DNA of 64,000 nucleotides from Virgibacillus ihumii (GCF_902726655.1 NZ_CACVAN010000001.1:3782001-3846000), one strand, 5' to 3'; positions 44,758 through 54,153 are shown, numbered from the stretch's first letter. A program made the numbers and translations. Notes: generated by a model not told the origin, from the letters alone.

Positions 44758-45540
44758 ATGTTAGGAATGGAACTTAAACGGGTAATAAGTCGTCCGGTAT
44801 TATATGTACTACTCTTTACAGGATTTGTTTTGGCACTACTGCCGGTAATTGCAACATGGCCTGGAAATGTAACCAGTGATTATTACGTCTTTTATCCAAG
44901 AAACCCCTTTGTAAGCTGGATGTTCTTTGGAGCTGCCACATACAATATTTATGTTTTAATATTTCCGTTGCTGGCTGCACTTCCTTATGCAGACGCTTAT
45001 GCCCAAGATTATAATTCAGGACTTATAAAATCAATTTTAACAAAGGTTAAAAAGCGTAGATATCTTAATATCCGTTTTATGGTTAATTTTATTGTAGGTG
45101 GAGCGATAGCCATATTCCCGCCTGTTATCAATTTTTTATTGGAAATGATGGCTTTTCCGTTAATAGAAAACAGTATGTACTATGGCATGAATTTGGTTGG
45201 AGTGGATTCATTTACACCGGGTCTTTTTTATAATTACCCTTTTTTATACATACTGGTCAGAGTAATTATGTTGTTTTTATTGGGGGGAATGCTTGCATCT
45301 CTTGGGCTGGCTTTATCGACTGCCGTGAAAAACAGATATGTAATTCTTGTTTTTCCTTTTTTGGTTTTTATGGGACTTGACGTATTGTTTGTCAGTATAG
45401 GTTACGTTAATTATTCTATTTCCATGATGTATTTATTTGATGTCCCTTTTCATTGGGGGTTTCCTTTTTATTTACTAATTGGAACAAGCGGAAGTTATGT
45501 ATGGTATAAAATTGCCGGTGAAAAAAATGAAACGATTTAA
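44758..45540 (+). CDS. ABC-2-like membrane protein 2
   Basis: A 260-residue membrane protein with about six hydrophobic segments. It includes PYADAYAQDYNSGLIKSILT, the amphipathic coupling region seen in ABC-2 permeases of bacteriocin self-protection exporters. TAGGTGAAC precedes the ATG. Its end overlaps the start of the next permease. Confidence 0.72.
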   Translation: MLGMELKRVISRPVLYVLLFTGFVLALLPVIATWPGNVTSDYYVFYPRNPFVSWMFFGAATYNIYVLIFPLLAALPYADAYAQDYNSGLIKSILTKVKKRRYLNIRFMVNFIVGGAIAIFPPVINFLLEMMAFPLIENSMYYGMNLVGVDSFTPGLFYNYPFLYILVRVIMLFLLGGMLASLGLALSTAVKNRYVILVFPFLVFMGLDVLFVSIGYVNYSISMMYLFDVPFHWGFPFYLLIGTSGSYVWYKIAGEKNETI

Positions 45541-46330
45541 TATCATACGTATATCGTGCCTCGGACTATTGTCCATCAAAAGGATTTGGATTATTGGCTT
45601 ACTTTATTGTTTTGCAGTTCTGTGTTGTCTATTGCTCATCTCCAAACAAGGAGCTTGGTCTGAATGGGGTATTTTCGACTTAGTTGCTGATATTGGTGGG
45701 CTTTTGGGCAGTACAAATTTAAATATGTTTCTTATTGCGGCCATTCCTTTTCTTGTGATTGTCTTGACGAGATTTGTTGATGAAAGTGAGCGAAGCGGAT
45801 TTTTGTTGGCATTAAAGTCACGTTTTCATATATGGCATGTGCAAGTGGCTTCAGCAATTATGATTTCTTTTATGTTTACGTTGTTTGTTTTGGCAATTTC
45901 TTATATTGGTGGCGGGCTGCTGATTGGATTTGAGAATACCTGGCTTCAGGAAAGCGGTTCAATTGGTCAAGTAATCGGTGAGAATGGAAACTTTAAAAAA
46001 ATAGTTGGGAATTTGGATGCAAATAGAATTATGGCTGTGTTATTTATTACCAAATTTCTTGGTTTTCTCTTGATTTCTTTTTTGGTGCTATTTCTAAAGC
46101 AAATTATAAAAAATGGCGCCTTAATAATGATTATTCTGGTTATCCTTGCAGGTATTGATTATGCAGCTTTATTGCCGGTGAAAATTTTTGTTGGAACCGC
46201 GGTGTTAACGCTTAAAGACTGGGTGAATCCATCTATTACACTATTTCACTGCAGCTACCTGTTAATTGTGTCATTGGTTTTGTATGGAATCACCGGGTTA
46301 ATCTTTCAAAGAAAGGACTTCCATTCATGA
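45527..46330 (+). CDS. ABC-2-like membrane protein 3
   Basis: A 267-residue membrane protein with six hydrophobic segments. VDESERSGFLLALKSRFHIW is again an ABC-2-like coupling segment. The ATG at 45527 lies inside the end of the previous gene, so translation is coupled. Its stop overlaps the next start by ATGA. Confidence 0.7.
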   Translation: MKRFNIIRISCLGLLSIKRIWIIGLLYCFAVLCCLLLISKQGAWSEWGIFDLVADIGGLLGSTNLNMFLIAAIPFLVIVLTRFVDESERSGFLLALKSRFHIWHVQVASAIMISFMFTLFVLAISYIGGGLLIGFENTWLQESGSIGQVIGENGNFKKIVGNLDANRIMAVLFITKFLGFLLISFLVLFLKQIIKNGALIMIILVILAGIDYAALLPVKIFVGTAVLTLKDWVNPSITLFHCSYLLIVSLVLYGITGLIFQRKDFHS

Positions 46331-47139
46331 CCATCAAAGGTTTTTTTAAGCTGCTTTTTCGTGATTTAATCAACAGTTGGCAATATGGGAAGTTTAAATA
46401 CATTGCCTTTTTTATCATGATTATATTTTTGTCAGTCATGAAAAGTCTGCAAATAAAACAATTTGATGCAAGCAGTGTCGGCACCTTTTTTCTGTTACTT
46501 CAGGATAATGGGTATATCAAGCATATTACTGATTATCAAATCCCATTTTATTGGAACTTTATTCAATTTTTTATTCTCTTTTTGATTGGCGATTATTTAT
46601 TTTATGATTCGCAAAAAAATAAAACCTACGCATTAATTCGAAGTGGTTCAAGGACTGCTTTTATTTCAGCAAAAATTGGTTGGATTATAATACAGAATAC
46701 GATAATAGTGATATTCCTATTTTTGGCCATTTATATTTCATCTGGAATAATTTTTGGTGATTTTTCGATAGATTGTTCTGATTATTTTCTAAATAGGATT
46801 CAACCATTCATGAATATATCAACATCACCTGTGAAGCTATTGGTTCAACTGTTGGTTGGTTTTATCCTATCAAGTGTTGTGCTGTCAGGCATCATATTGT
46901 TAGGGATGCAGTTTTTTGAGAAGATATCGGTGTTTTTCAGTGTGATTATTTTGTGTAGTATATCAACTTTTTATGGAGGTAAATGGTTACCGGCCGTACA
47001 TTCTATGATTTTGAAACACCAAATTTTTATTCAGGATTACAGTCTGACGTTTCGCTTTTCTATAATTTACTGTATATGCTTCTATATCATTTTGGGTATT
47101 GCTGTTGTATTAGCGTTTAGAAGAAAGGATCACTATTAA
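46327..47139 (+). CDS. ABC-2-like membrane protein 4
   Basis: A 270-residue membrane protein with six hydrophobic segments. DYLFYDSQKNKTYALIRSGS resembles the permease coupling motif, which suggests all four membrane proteins are distant paralogues. It is joined to the previous gene by ATGA and precedes the ATPase by 13 bases. Confidence 0.7.
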   Translation: MTIKGFFKLLFRDLINSWQYGKFKYIAFFIMIIFLSVMKSLQIKQFDASSVGTFFLLLQDNGYIKHITDYQIPFYWNFIQFFILFLIGDYLFYDSQKNKTYALIRSGSRTAFISAKIGWIIIQNTIIVIFLFLAIYISSGIIFGDFSIDCSDYFLNRIQPFMNISTSPVKLLVQLLVGFILSSVVLSGIILLGMQFFEKISVFFSVIILCSISTFYGGKWLPAVHSMILKHQIFIQDYSLTFRFSIIYCICFYIILGIAVVLAFRRKDHY

Positions 47140-47152
47140 AGGGGGATTATCA

Positions 47153-47824
47153 ATGGCAGATTCAGCCTTCCTGCAAGTGAGTCAACTGTCAAAAGCTATA
47201 AAGAAAGAACCTATTTTGCAAGATATTAATTTATCATTAAACAAAGGCAGTATTTATGGGTTCAGGGGTAAAAATGGTTCCGGGAAAACCATGCTGTTCA
47301 GGGCGTTGTGCGGCTTGATTCTTCCATCCAAAGGAACAGTTAAGGTCGATAGTCAAATACTTGGTGAAGAGATCTCATTTCCACCGAGTGTTGGCGTATT
47401 AATAGAGAATCCGGGTTTTTTAAATGGTTATACTGGTTTTAAAAATTTGAAGTTACTCGCTGATTTAACTGGAAAAATCAGTGATGAACGCATTAAGGAA
47501 TCGATACGCATAGTGGGTCTGGATCCGGAAGATAAGCGAAAGTATCGTAAATATTCTCTGGGGATGAAGCAAAGGTTGGGAATTGCCCAGGCGATTATGG
47601 AAGAGCCTGAACTTATCATTCTGGATGAACCGACCAATGCGCTCGATTCTGATGGTGTAGAAGAGTTTAAAGCATTATTATTAAAATTAAAGTCTAAAAA
47701 TAAATGTATATTATTGGCAAGTCATGATAAGGATGAACTCAACTTTCTTTCAGATACCATCTATTTAATGGAGAATGGTAAAATTATGGATACATATGAC
47801 ATGCAGGGTGAAGAAGATGAGTAA
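47153..47824 (+). CDS. ABC transporter ATP-binding protein
   Basis: A 223-residue ABC ATPase with Walker A GKNGSGKT, Q-loop region, signature YSLGMKQRLGIAQAI, Walker B LIILDEPTNALD and H-loop ASHDKDE. This is the bacitracin/bacteriocin-immunity-like branch (short, single domain). AAAGGGGG precedes the ATG. It powers the four membrane proteins upstream. Its end overlaps the next gene by 8 bases. Confidence 0.93.
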   Translation: MADSAFLQVSQLSKAIKKEPILQDINLSLNKGSIYGFRGKNGSGKTMLFRALCGLILPSKGTVKVDSQILGEEISFPPSVGVLIENPGFLNGYTGFKNLKLLADLTGKISDERIKESIRIVGLDPEDKRKYRKYSLGMKQRLGIAQAIMEEPELIILDEPTNALDSDGVEEFKALLLKLKSKNKCILLASHDKDELNFLSDTIYLMENGKIMDTYDMQGEEDE

Positions 47825-48332
47825 AAAGAAATGGATTCTGGTCGTTTTATCAGTAATGCTGGTCATTGCATGGGGGGTTAGGGTCTATCAGGTTAATGCA
47901 GGTGTAGCAACAGAGTATAAAATCAAAACCTATAAGCTTGGAGAAGAAATAAATTTAGACAATGCAAGTATACAAGTCAAAAGTGCATCGTATGGCAAAA
48001 CAGAAGTGGAAAATAATTATGAGTCAGTACCGTTTACGATCGAAATGGAAGTCCGTAATTTATCCGATAAAAAAATAGATGTCATGCATCTGATAACAGC
48101 CAAATTGGGATATGGACTGGAATATTTTCAGACAAGGGATGGCAAATTTGATGTAGAAAAATTACGCGGTTTAGAACCGGGGATGTCAACCAAAATTGTA
48201 TTGGTTTATCACGTTTCGCCTAAATATAAGGGTGACCAAGCAAAAATATACTTTAACCAGCGTTTGTATGAAAAAAAGGTTAAGCAAAAGTATAAAAAAG
48301 GGTACAGAATTGGAATAGCAATTCAATTGTAA
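47817..48332 (+). CDS. Membrane-anchored extracellular protein ending the DUF2712 cassette
   Basis: A 171-residue protein with one N-terminal membrane segment (WILVVLSVMLVIAWGVRVY). The extracellular part has a beta-sandwich-like pattern (VPFTIEMEVRNLSDKKIDVM, SVPF), similar to DUF4352-type immunoglobulin-like domains. The ATG at 47817 lies within the end of the ATPase gene. Small anchored proteins of this kind often act in immunity, but that is inference. Confidence 0.68.
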   Translation: MSKKKWILVVLSVMLVIAWGVRVYQVNAGVATEYKIKTYKLGEEINLDNASIQVKSASYGKTEVENNYESVPFTIEMEVRNLSDKKIDVMHLITAKLGYGLEYFQTRDGKFDVEKLRGLEPGMSTKIVLVYHVSPKYKGDQAKIYFNQRLYEKKVKQKYKKGYRIGIAIQL

Positions 48333-48496
48333 AGTATTGGATACATGAATCATACTTCTGTGTTAAAGGCATATTGGAAAGATACTTAGTCCCCCTGATT
48401 AGCAAAATACGGTTATGTGGATGATAACTTACTAAACAACTTTGACTGTTCAACAATATAATATCGGCTAATATCAGATCAGAAAGACTGTTCCGC

Positions 48497-48561
48497 TAAC
48501 GGGCGCGATTATCTAATAAGAATCGCGCCACAATCGTATATAAGGGACATTTAATTAAATA
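48497..48561. repeat. Dispersed intergenic repeat, hairpin form (copy 5)
   Basis: GGCGCGATT pairs with AATCGCGCC around ATCTAATAAG, followed by AAGGGACATTTAATTAAA. Confidence 0.72.
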
Positions 48562-48674
48562 ATTAATTCTGGAGCCTTATGAAATTTGCGATACTTGTTA
48601 TCTGGTTAATGAAGCGCAGGTTGACTAAATAGAAAGTCATATTATAGAGGGTTAATAAAAACCCATTTGAAAGT

Positions 48675-48705
48675 TGCCTCGATTTTTTTGAGGCGCTTTT
48701 TAATT
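48675..48705 (+). terminator. Terminator-like hairpin
   Basis: TGCCTC pairs with GAGGCG around GATTTTTTT and is followed by CTTTTTAATTG. It is 340 bases after the cassette, so what it ends is unclear. Confidence 0.5.
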
Positions 48706-48915
48706 GTTGCCAAAAATTGAAACTGAAAAGGATTAGTAAAATACAAAAATAGTTGTGCTAACCCAGTCTGAATGGTTTACATATTAGTTTCAGATGGATC
48801 CCTTTGCATTCCTGCACAATGGGTCATAGTTAACAGCTTTCTTAACCATCCCATACACCCTCTCCCGATAATATTAATGAGTAAAGTTTCTTTTGTTTAA
48901 GAGTAAATAATTTAT

Positions 48916-48944
48916 TTGACAAACAACAAATAAAACGATAATGT
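48916..48944 (+). promoter_or_regulatory. Promoter of the RND-tetR operon
   Basis: TTGACA, 17 bases, TAATGT, directly followed by inverted repeats. Confidence 0.75.
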
Positions 48945-48946
48945 TA

Positions 48947-48983
48947 GTAAGTAATAACTTACATTATAAGTTGTGTTACTTAC
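48947..48983. promoter_or_regulatory. Probable TetR operator
   Basis: GTAAGTAATAACTTAC (48947-48962) is a palindrome with 6-bp arms, and GTAAGTAA here also pairs with TTACTTAC at 48976-48983. It overlaps the transcription start and probably binds the TetR protein encoded at the operon's end. Confidence 0.65.
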
Positions 48984-48998
48984 AGGGGGGGATGACAA

Positions 48999-50498
48999 AT
49001 GAAGATACTGAAATTTATTGCAAACGGAATCGTGAAGTATCCAATTAAAGTGTTAACAATAACGATAGTCGTTATTTTATTATTTGCCGTTGGAGTACAG
49101 CAGGTAGAATTGGCAACAGGCAACAACACACTTATTGAGGAGGATACCGAGGTCTATCAGAATAACCAAACATTGGAACGAGAGTTTGGCGGTGAATCGA
49201 TAATTGTGCTGTATGAGGCTGATAATAAGTCCAGTCTATTGACACCTGAAACATTGCACCAAATGGAAAACCTTGAAAGTCAGTTGAGCAGTCAAGATGG
49301 TATTTATACAATTGTCGGTCCTCATACGGCAGTTGAAAGAATATCGAAACAAAAGGCGGAAAAATATGAAGAAGGCGTGACAGAAATGGCTGGTGGGATG
49401 GAGGACATGGGTGAAAATCTTCAGGAAATCAGTACAAACATCAAAAAAAATGCCACCGGACAGTCATTGCCGGATTTCGAATCAAAAAATTCCGAAATGG
49501 AAAAGCTCATCGGCAGGATGGTCGAAGGTCAGAAAAAACTTGAGCGGGGTTCAGGTGAATTGCTGGATGGCTATTCCAACATGGGGAGCCAGCTAAAAGA
49601 TGTTGCAATGAAAATGCAGCAATCCGCGATACAAATGGAGAACAATGCTGAGGGCCCTGCCGGACATAAACAGGCTGCAAAGTTCAAACAGTTTGGTGTG
49701 AAGCTTAATGCGATGGGAGATAAAATGATTGATGCATCCGTGAAAAGCGCCGAGCTTCCAAATGTATCGAGAAATACCATTAATGGTCTGCGGGGCCTGG
49801 ACAAAGGTTTGAAGAAGCAGCAGAGTCAGTTGCACGAAATAAGCAAGCGACAGGTTCAACAGCAAAAAGATCTGGAGGAACTTGCGGAGGGACTGGCAAA
49901 AATGGGAGAAAACCTTATTTCCATGAGTGAAAATCTTAGTGAAATGATTGCTTTCTCTGACAGTATGTCTCCTGCCATCCCAAGAAAACAGAAGACATTT
50001 AATAAAATGATTTATGAAGATGATGGATCACTGCGCAGTATATTTGATGACATGATTATTGATGGACAATATATGACCTACATGGTCAAGTTTACGGGAG
50101 ACGCAACCGACGCGGAGAAAAGTGAGGCCGTCGCTTTCGTAAAGGATTATATAGAAGGGAATCCGGTTGGAGGACTGGATACAATAGTATCTGGAAAGCC
50201 GGTTTTGGATGATTCCATCCGGACTGAGATGAAAAATAGTATGCAAAAAATGATGGGTCTTTCGATTTTATTCATGATTATCGTGCTTGGAATTGTATTC
50301 CGGGTGAAATGGCGCATTCTGCCACTTGCGATAATCCTGATTGCTGTAATTGGAACAGTAGGATTGATGGGATGGATCAGTGTGCCAATCACAATGGTAT
50401 CGATGGCGGTTTTCCCGATTTTGATTGGCCTCGGTATTGACTATGCTATTCAATTCCAGACCAGGTATACGGAAGAAATGAAAGGGGAGAAACACTAA
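48999..50498 (+). CDS. RND (HAE3/MMPL-like) exporter, N-terminal part
   Basis: 499 residues: one membrane segment (VLTITIVVILLFAVGV), a large extracellular domain with long helical coiled-coil stretches (residues about 120-320), then three membrane segments ending VFPILIGLGIDYAIQFQTRY. It stops with TAA at 50496-50498, in a cytoplasmic loop where the protein family continues. The next ORF is in the same reading frame and supplies the rest. Substrates are probably lipids or hydrophobic drugs. Confidence 0.85.
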   Translation: MKILKFIANGIVKYPIKVLTITIVVILLFAVGVQQVELATGNNTLIEEDTEVYQNNQTLEREFGGESIIVLYEADNKSSLLTPETLHQMENLESQLSSQDGIYTIVGPHTAVERISKQKAEKYEEGVTEMAGGMEDMGENLQEISTNIKKNATGQSLPDFESKNSEMEKLIGRMVEGQKKLERGSGELLDGYSNMGSQLKDVAMKMQQSAIQMENNAEGPAGHKQAAKFKQFGVKLNAMGDKMIDASVKSAELPNVSRNTINGLRGLDKGLKKQQSQLHEISKRQVQQQKDLEELAEGLAKMGENLISMSENLSEMIAFSDSMSPAIPRKQKTFNKMIYEDDGSLRSIFDDMIIDGQYMTYMVKFTGDATDAEKSEAVAFVKDYIEGNPVGGLDTIVSGKPVLDDSIRTEMKNSMQKMMGLSILFMIIVLGIVFRVKWRILPLAIILIAVIGTVGLMGWISVPITMVSMAVFPILIGLGIDYAIQFQTRYTEEMKGEKH

Positions 50499-51899
50499 AT
50501 GATGAAAAATAGAAGCACCGAAAGCGTCAAAAAAACTGTAACAAGGATGGCGCCTGCTGTTCTTACCGCTCTTTTTGCAACAGCAGTAGGTTTTTTATCC
50601 TTGTATACTTCACCGGTACCAATGATACAAGACTTTGGAAAAATGCTTACCATTGGGATGTTAATCAGTTTTATCGTTGGTTTGTTTATCCTGATTCCGA
50701 TACTATTTACACGTGATTATTTTTTCACAAAATCAAAGATAGAGAATGCAAAGACAAATACTGGAGATTCAAAGGTGAACATTGGTTTTAGAAAAATCAC
50801 GAATGCAATCATTAAACTCAGATGGCTGATCCTTTTTTTAGCAATTGTCACGTCAGCCTTCGGAATCTGGGGAGATATGCATACAGGTGTTGAAACTGAT
50901 GTGGAAACTTTTATGCCTCAGGATACGCAGGAACTGGAGGATATTCACAAACTGCGTGATATTCTGGGCACTACCGATCAAGTTTCCATCATGTACAGTA
51001 CAGACAATGTGCTTGATGAAAAAACATTGAAATGGTCGGAAGAAATGACTGATTCCCTTGAACAGGAATTCCCATCCGTTATAGTTGACACCAATTCATT
51101 GTCAGCACTTTTAAAGAAAATGAATGAAGGTGAAATGCCGAATCAGAGAAAAACAGCTGACATTATTGAAGACATGCCGGAAGAACAATTAAAACTATTT
51201 ATAAACGAAGAGAGAGACAGATCTGTTATAAATGTCGGTATCAAGCACCTGGAAGCGGAGGAACTGCAGACTTTTATCACGGAAACAAAAGAATATGTTG
51301 CAGATAATAAGCCAGATGATATCAGTGCGACAATAACCGGTAAGGCGGTTGTAGATGTGGAAATGGTAACAGCACTGACGACAGGCAGATATAAAATGAC
51401 CTTGTTGGGTATGGGTCTTGTTTTTCTCGTCTTATTACTGATTTACCGGCACCCGATAAAGGCTTTCATTCCCCTGCTGCCAATTGTGTTTATAGTTGGC
51501 TGGTCAGGCGGGGTTATGTACTTGTTTAATATTGATTACACTCCTTTAACAGCAACACTCGGCGCGCTGATTATCGGTATTGGAACAGAATTTACGATCC
51601 TGATAATGGAGCGGTTTTACGAGGAACGCCAAAAAGGTTCAAAAAGACAGGAAGCAATTATAACAGCCAATGAAAAAATGGGTAAAGCTATATTTGCTTC
51701 GGCCCTCACAACAATTGGCGGATTCAGTGCTTTGCTTATATCTGATTTCGTGATTTTAAGCAATTTTGGTATGATGACATTAGTGAATATTTCCTTTGCC
51801 CTTTTGAGTACGATCATTGTCCTGCCCGCAATATTGGTAATTCTTGACCGGTTTGTGCGTACAAAAAGTGATGAAGGAACAGAAATTGTAACGGGGTGA
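50499..51899 (+). CDS. RND (HAE3/MMPL-like) exporter, C-terminal part
   Basis: 466 residues, in frame with the upstream gene and separated from it only by TAA. It starts MMKNRSTESVKKTVTRMAPA, then has two membrane segments that complete the first RND half, a second periplasmic-type domain, and five or six more segments including TLGALIIGIGTEFTILIMER. AAGGGGAG lies 9 bases before the ATG, inside the first gene, so it could be translated separately. It is either a broken gene or a split two-polypeptide exporter. Confidence 0.82.
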   Translation: MMKNRSTESVKKTVTRMAPAVLTALFATAVGFLSLYTSPVPMIQDFGKMLTIGMLISFIVGLFILIPILFTRDYFFTKSKIENAKTNTGDSKVNIGFRKITNAIIKLRWLILFLAIVTSAFGIWGDMHTGVETDVETFMPQDTQELEDIHKLRDILGTTDQVSIMYSTDNVLDEKTLKWSEEMTDSLEQEFPSVIVDTNSLSALLKKMNEGEMPNQRKTADIIEDMPEEQLKLFINEERDRSVINVGIKHLEAEELQTFITETKEYVADNKPDDISATITGKAVVDVEMVTALTTGRYKMTLLGMGLVFLVLLLIYRHPIKAFIPLLPIVFIVGWSGGVMYLFNIDYTPLTATLGALIIGIGTEFTILIMERFYEERQKGSKRQEAIITANEKMGKAIFASALTTIGGFSALLISDFVILSNFGMMTLVNISFALLSTIIVLPAILVILDRFVRTKSDEGTEIVTG

Positions 51900-51906
51900 A
51901 ATAGGT

Positions 51907-52476
51907 ATGCGAGATAAAACGGATCAAATTTTGAATGCGGCAATCAAGGTGTTCATTTCAAAAGGGTTCCTACAGTCCACCACTCAGGAAATCGCAAAGG
52001 AAGCCGAAGTGGCCGAGGTAACACTTTACCGCAAATTTTCCACAAAGCAGAACCTTTTTGAGATTGTGGTGAAAAAAGCACTCGAGAATGAATTTCATGC
52101 CAAAGTCATGAAGTTTGCAGAAGAACCGGGAACAACGGAATTTTTCAAACGCATTCTGGATGACCGATTTACAGCTTTGTCAAGAAACCATATGCTTGCA
52201 AAGACACTGCTTGCTGAAAGTTTTATGGGACATTTAGCTGACGAGATTAATTTTCCCGTTATTATTTTTAATGGACTCAAAAAAGGATTGGATATACACT
52301 TTGCCAGATTTGAAAATAAACCTGACACAAACCTTCTTGCAAGGCAAATAGGGGGTATTCTTCTTGGGAGCCTGACATTCCCGCCGGAAGTGCCTTATTA
52401 TAAGCAGTCCAAGCAGCAAAAGGAAGAACTGTTAAACGTACAAGTGCATGCTTTGGAAATCTTTATACCCCGATGA
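51907..52476 (+). CDS. TetR-family regulator
   Basis: A 189-residue repressor with an N-terminal helix-turn-helix (TTQEIAKEAEVAEVTLYRKF) and a variable helical ligand domain. GGGGTG precedes the ATG 7 bases after the RND stop. Its place at the end of the exporter operon and the inverted repeats at 48947 suggest that it controls the operon in response to a substrate of the pump. Confidence 0.9.
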   Translation: MRDKTDQILNAAIKVFISKGFLQSTTQEIAKEAEVAEVTLYRKFSTKQNLFEIVVKKALENEFHAKVMKFAEEPGTTEFFKRILDDRFTALSRNHMLAKTLLAESFMGHLADEINFPVIIFNGLKKGLDIHFARFENKPDTNLLARQIGGILLGSLTFPPEVPYYKQSKQQKEELLNVQVHALEIFIPR

Positions 52477-52615
52477 TGGTTAATTGAATGGTTGCAGGAA
52501 CACACGAGAGGCTGGAACAACAGTGTTTTTTCAAAAGCGATTCAAAAGTAACTGAAAACAAACTTGGGACATATGATGATTTTGTATATGTAATCACAAG
52601 AAAGGATTGAAAACT

Positions 52616-53164
52616 ATGTCTCAGTATGAATATCCTTATTCCTACTCGCCAATTTGTAATTGTGGCAGGGTACCGTTTAACTGGAGTGCAGCAAATGAAT
52701 TTTATGCAAACCAACATTGGCCATACGCAGACCCCCGCAGCTTTACGGGTCCCTTGATGCAAGATCATGGAAAAGAACCATTTGTACTGAATATAGATCA
52801 GGCTGCCAAGCAAAACAATACTTTTCGTACAGCCATATGGACAGGAGATAATTTGCAGGTTACATTGATGAGTATTGGAGTTGGGGAAGATATAGGTTTA
52901 GAAGTACATCCTGATGTGGATCAATTTTTACGTGTTGAGGCAGGGCAAGGAGTCGTTCAAATGGGAGATAGGAAAGATAATTTATATTTTCAGGATATAG
53001 TTTTTGATGATTATGCAATCATGGTACCTGCCGGAGTATGGCACAATCTGATTAATACGGGTCGTACACCGCTTAAACTTTACACAATCTATGCCCCGCC
53101 TGAACATCCGTTTGGTACTGTTCATCGTACAAAAGCAGAGGCAATGGCCGCTGAGGAAGATTAA
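52616..53164 (+). CDS. Cupin-domain protein
   Basis: A 182-residue protein with a cupin barrel in residues 60-165. GLEVHPDVDQFLRVEAGQG is the first metal motif (H and D/E), and PAGVWHNLINTG supplies the second His. The N-terminus (SQYEYPYSYSPICNCGRVPF) is rich in Tyr and Pro and reminds of spore-surface proteins, but that is only a resemblance. GAAAGGATTG precedes the ATG. Function unknown. Confidence 0.82.
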   Translation: MSQYEYPYSYSPICNCGRVPFNWSAANEFYANQHWPYADPRSFTGPLMQDHGKEPFVLNIDQAAKQNNTFRTAIWTGDNLQVTLMSIGVGEDIGLEVHPDVDQFLRVEAGQGVVQMGDRKDNLYFQDIVFDDYAIMVPAGVWHNLINTGRTPLKLYTIYAPPEHPFGTVHRTKAEAMAAEED

Positions 53165-53242
53165 ATCAGTTTTATAAGCCGTGCAAAGTTGAGAATGCTG
53201 CCAGAAGTTTAATCCAAAAAATTGGTTGTCTGTTATTAATAG

Positions 53243-53290
53243 TCAGGTATCGTCCGGGGGAGATCCGGTCGTTGCCTGGCTTTTTTGCTT
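53243..53290 (+). terminator. Terminator after the cupin gene
   Basis: CAGGTATCGTCCGG pairs imperfectly with CCGGTCGTTGCCTG, then GGCTTTTTTG. Confidence 0.6.
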
Positions 53291-53430
53291 AAAATTTAAC
53301 GTTTTTACAAATAGGTTGGAGCACCGTTATATTAAAAATTAAAAAGGTATTTTCATCAAACTTTCATATTAATACTTTACCATGAATCATAAGAAAAAAT
53401 CGGTTCAGGAAAGTATGGAGGTTACAAGCA

Positions 53431-54027
53431 ATGAAAAAGGCGATTCTTATCCTTGTTGTACTGGGAATGTTTGGATGGGCTGTTTATGATTTTACAAGTA
53501 CAACTGATGAAACAGTTGTTGAGGAAAAAACCGGTTCAAGTGGAGGCAAAATCACCTCACCACCGCCTGCCGGGGAAAAGGGAGATGTCAAAAAGACGGA
53601 TGAGGTGGGGATTTCAGTCGGACAAATTGCCCCGGACTTTAAATTAAGGACGCTCGAAGGAAAAACAGTGCGCTTGTCAGATTACCGGGGCGAACGTGTT
53701 ATCGTCAATTTTTGGGCCACATGGTGTCCCCCTTGCAGAGCGGAAATTCCTGATTTTCAAAAGCTATATGAGAAGAAGGATGTGGAAATATTAGCGGTTA
53801 ATCTAACATCAACGGAAAAAAGCAAAGAAGGTGTCCGTAAGTTTGTAAAAGAATTTGGAATGACTTTTCCTGTTCTGATGGATGTAAATTCCGATGTTGC
53901 GGAAACGTATCAGGTACGAGCATACCCGACTTCGTATATGATTGATTCCAGTGGCCATATACAATTCAAGGCATTGGGTGCAATGAATTATGACCTTATG
54001 ATTCAGGAATTGGCAAAGGTTGAGTAG
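53431..54027 (+). CDS. TlpA/ResA-like thiol-disulfide protein
   Basis: A 198-residue membrane-anchored thioredoxin-like protein. One N-terminal segment (ILILVVLGMFGWAVYDF) holds it outside the membrane; the active site is NFWATWCPPCRAEIP. It reduces or isomerises extracytoplasmic thiols. TATGGAGG precedes the ATG. It lies directly upstream of the persulfide island but ends before the CstR-type promoter at 54060. A CcdA partner would be expected; only a CcdA fragment is found, at the end of the island. Confidence 0.87.
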   Translation: MKKAILILVVLGMFGWAVYDFTSTTDETVVEEKTGSSGGKITSPPPAGEKGDVKKTDEVGISVGQIAPDFKLRTLEGKTVRLSDYRGERVIVNFWATWCPPCRAEIPDFQKLYEKKDVEILAVNLTSTEKSKEGVRKFVKEFGMTFPVLMDVNSDVAETYQVRAYPTSYMIDSSGHIQFKALGAMNYDLMIQELAKVE

Positions 54028-54059
54028 CCGTGGTCATCATAAACATATTAATTATGTTC

Positions 54060-54088
54060 TTGACAAAATACCCATAAGGGTATAAGGT
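54060..54088 (+). promoter_or_regulatory. Persulfide-island promoter with CstR-type operator
   Basis: TTGACA, 17 bases, TAAGGT. ATACCC-ATAA-GGGTAT (54068-54083) is a dyad inside the spacer, like CsoR/CstR operators. CstR from 59462 is the likely repressor. Confidence 0.78.
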
Positions 54089-54153
54089 ATGTCATGTAAT
54101 GTTTTTGAAGGGTTAAGCAAAAGAGCGAATCCTATTATTTAACAATATTTAGT

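Larger units (their letters stand above)
48333..48998. other. Gene-free region between the cassette and the RND exporter
   Basis: 666 bases. It holds a dispersed repeat (48497-48560), a terminator (48675-48705), a 17-codon frame at 48579 that I do not call, and the promoter and operators of the RND operon. Confidence 0.6.

Noticed and set aside
48579..48632. 17-codon ORF KFAILVIWLMKRRLTK before a hairpin
   Set aside because: A weak ribosome site and small size make it unsafe to call, though a membrane peptide is possible.
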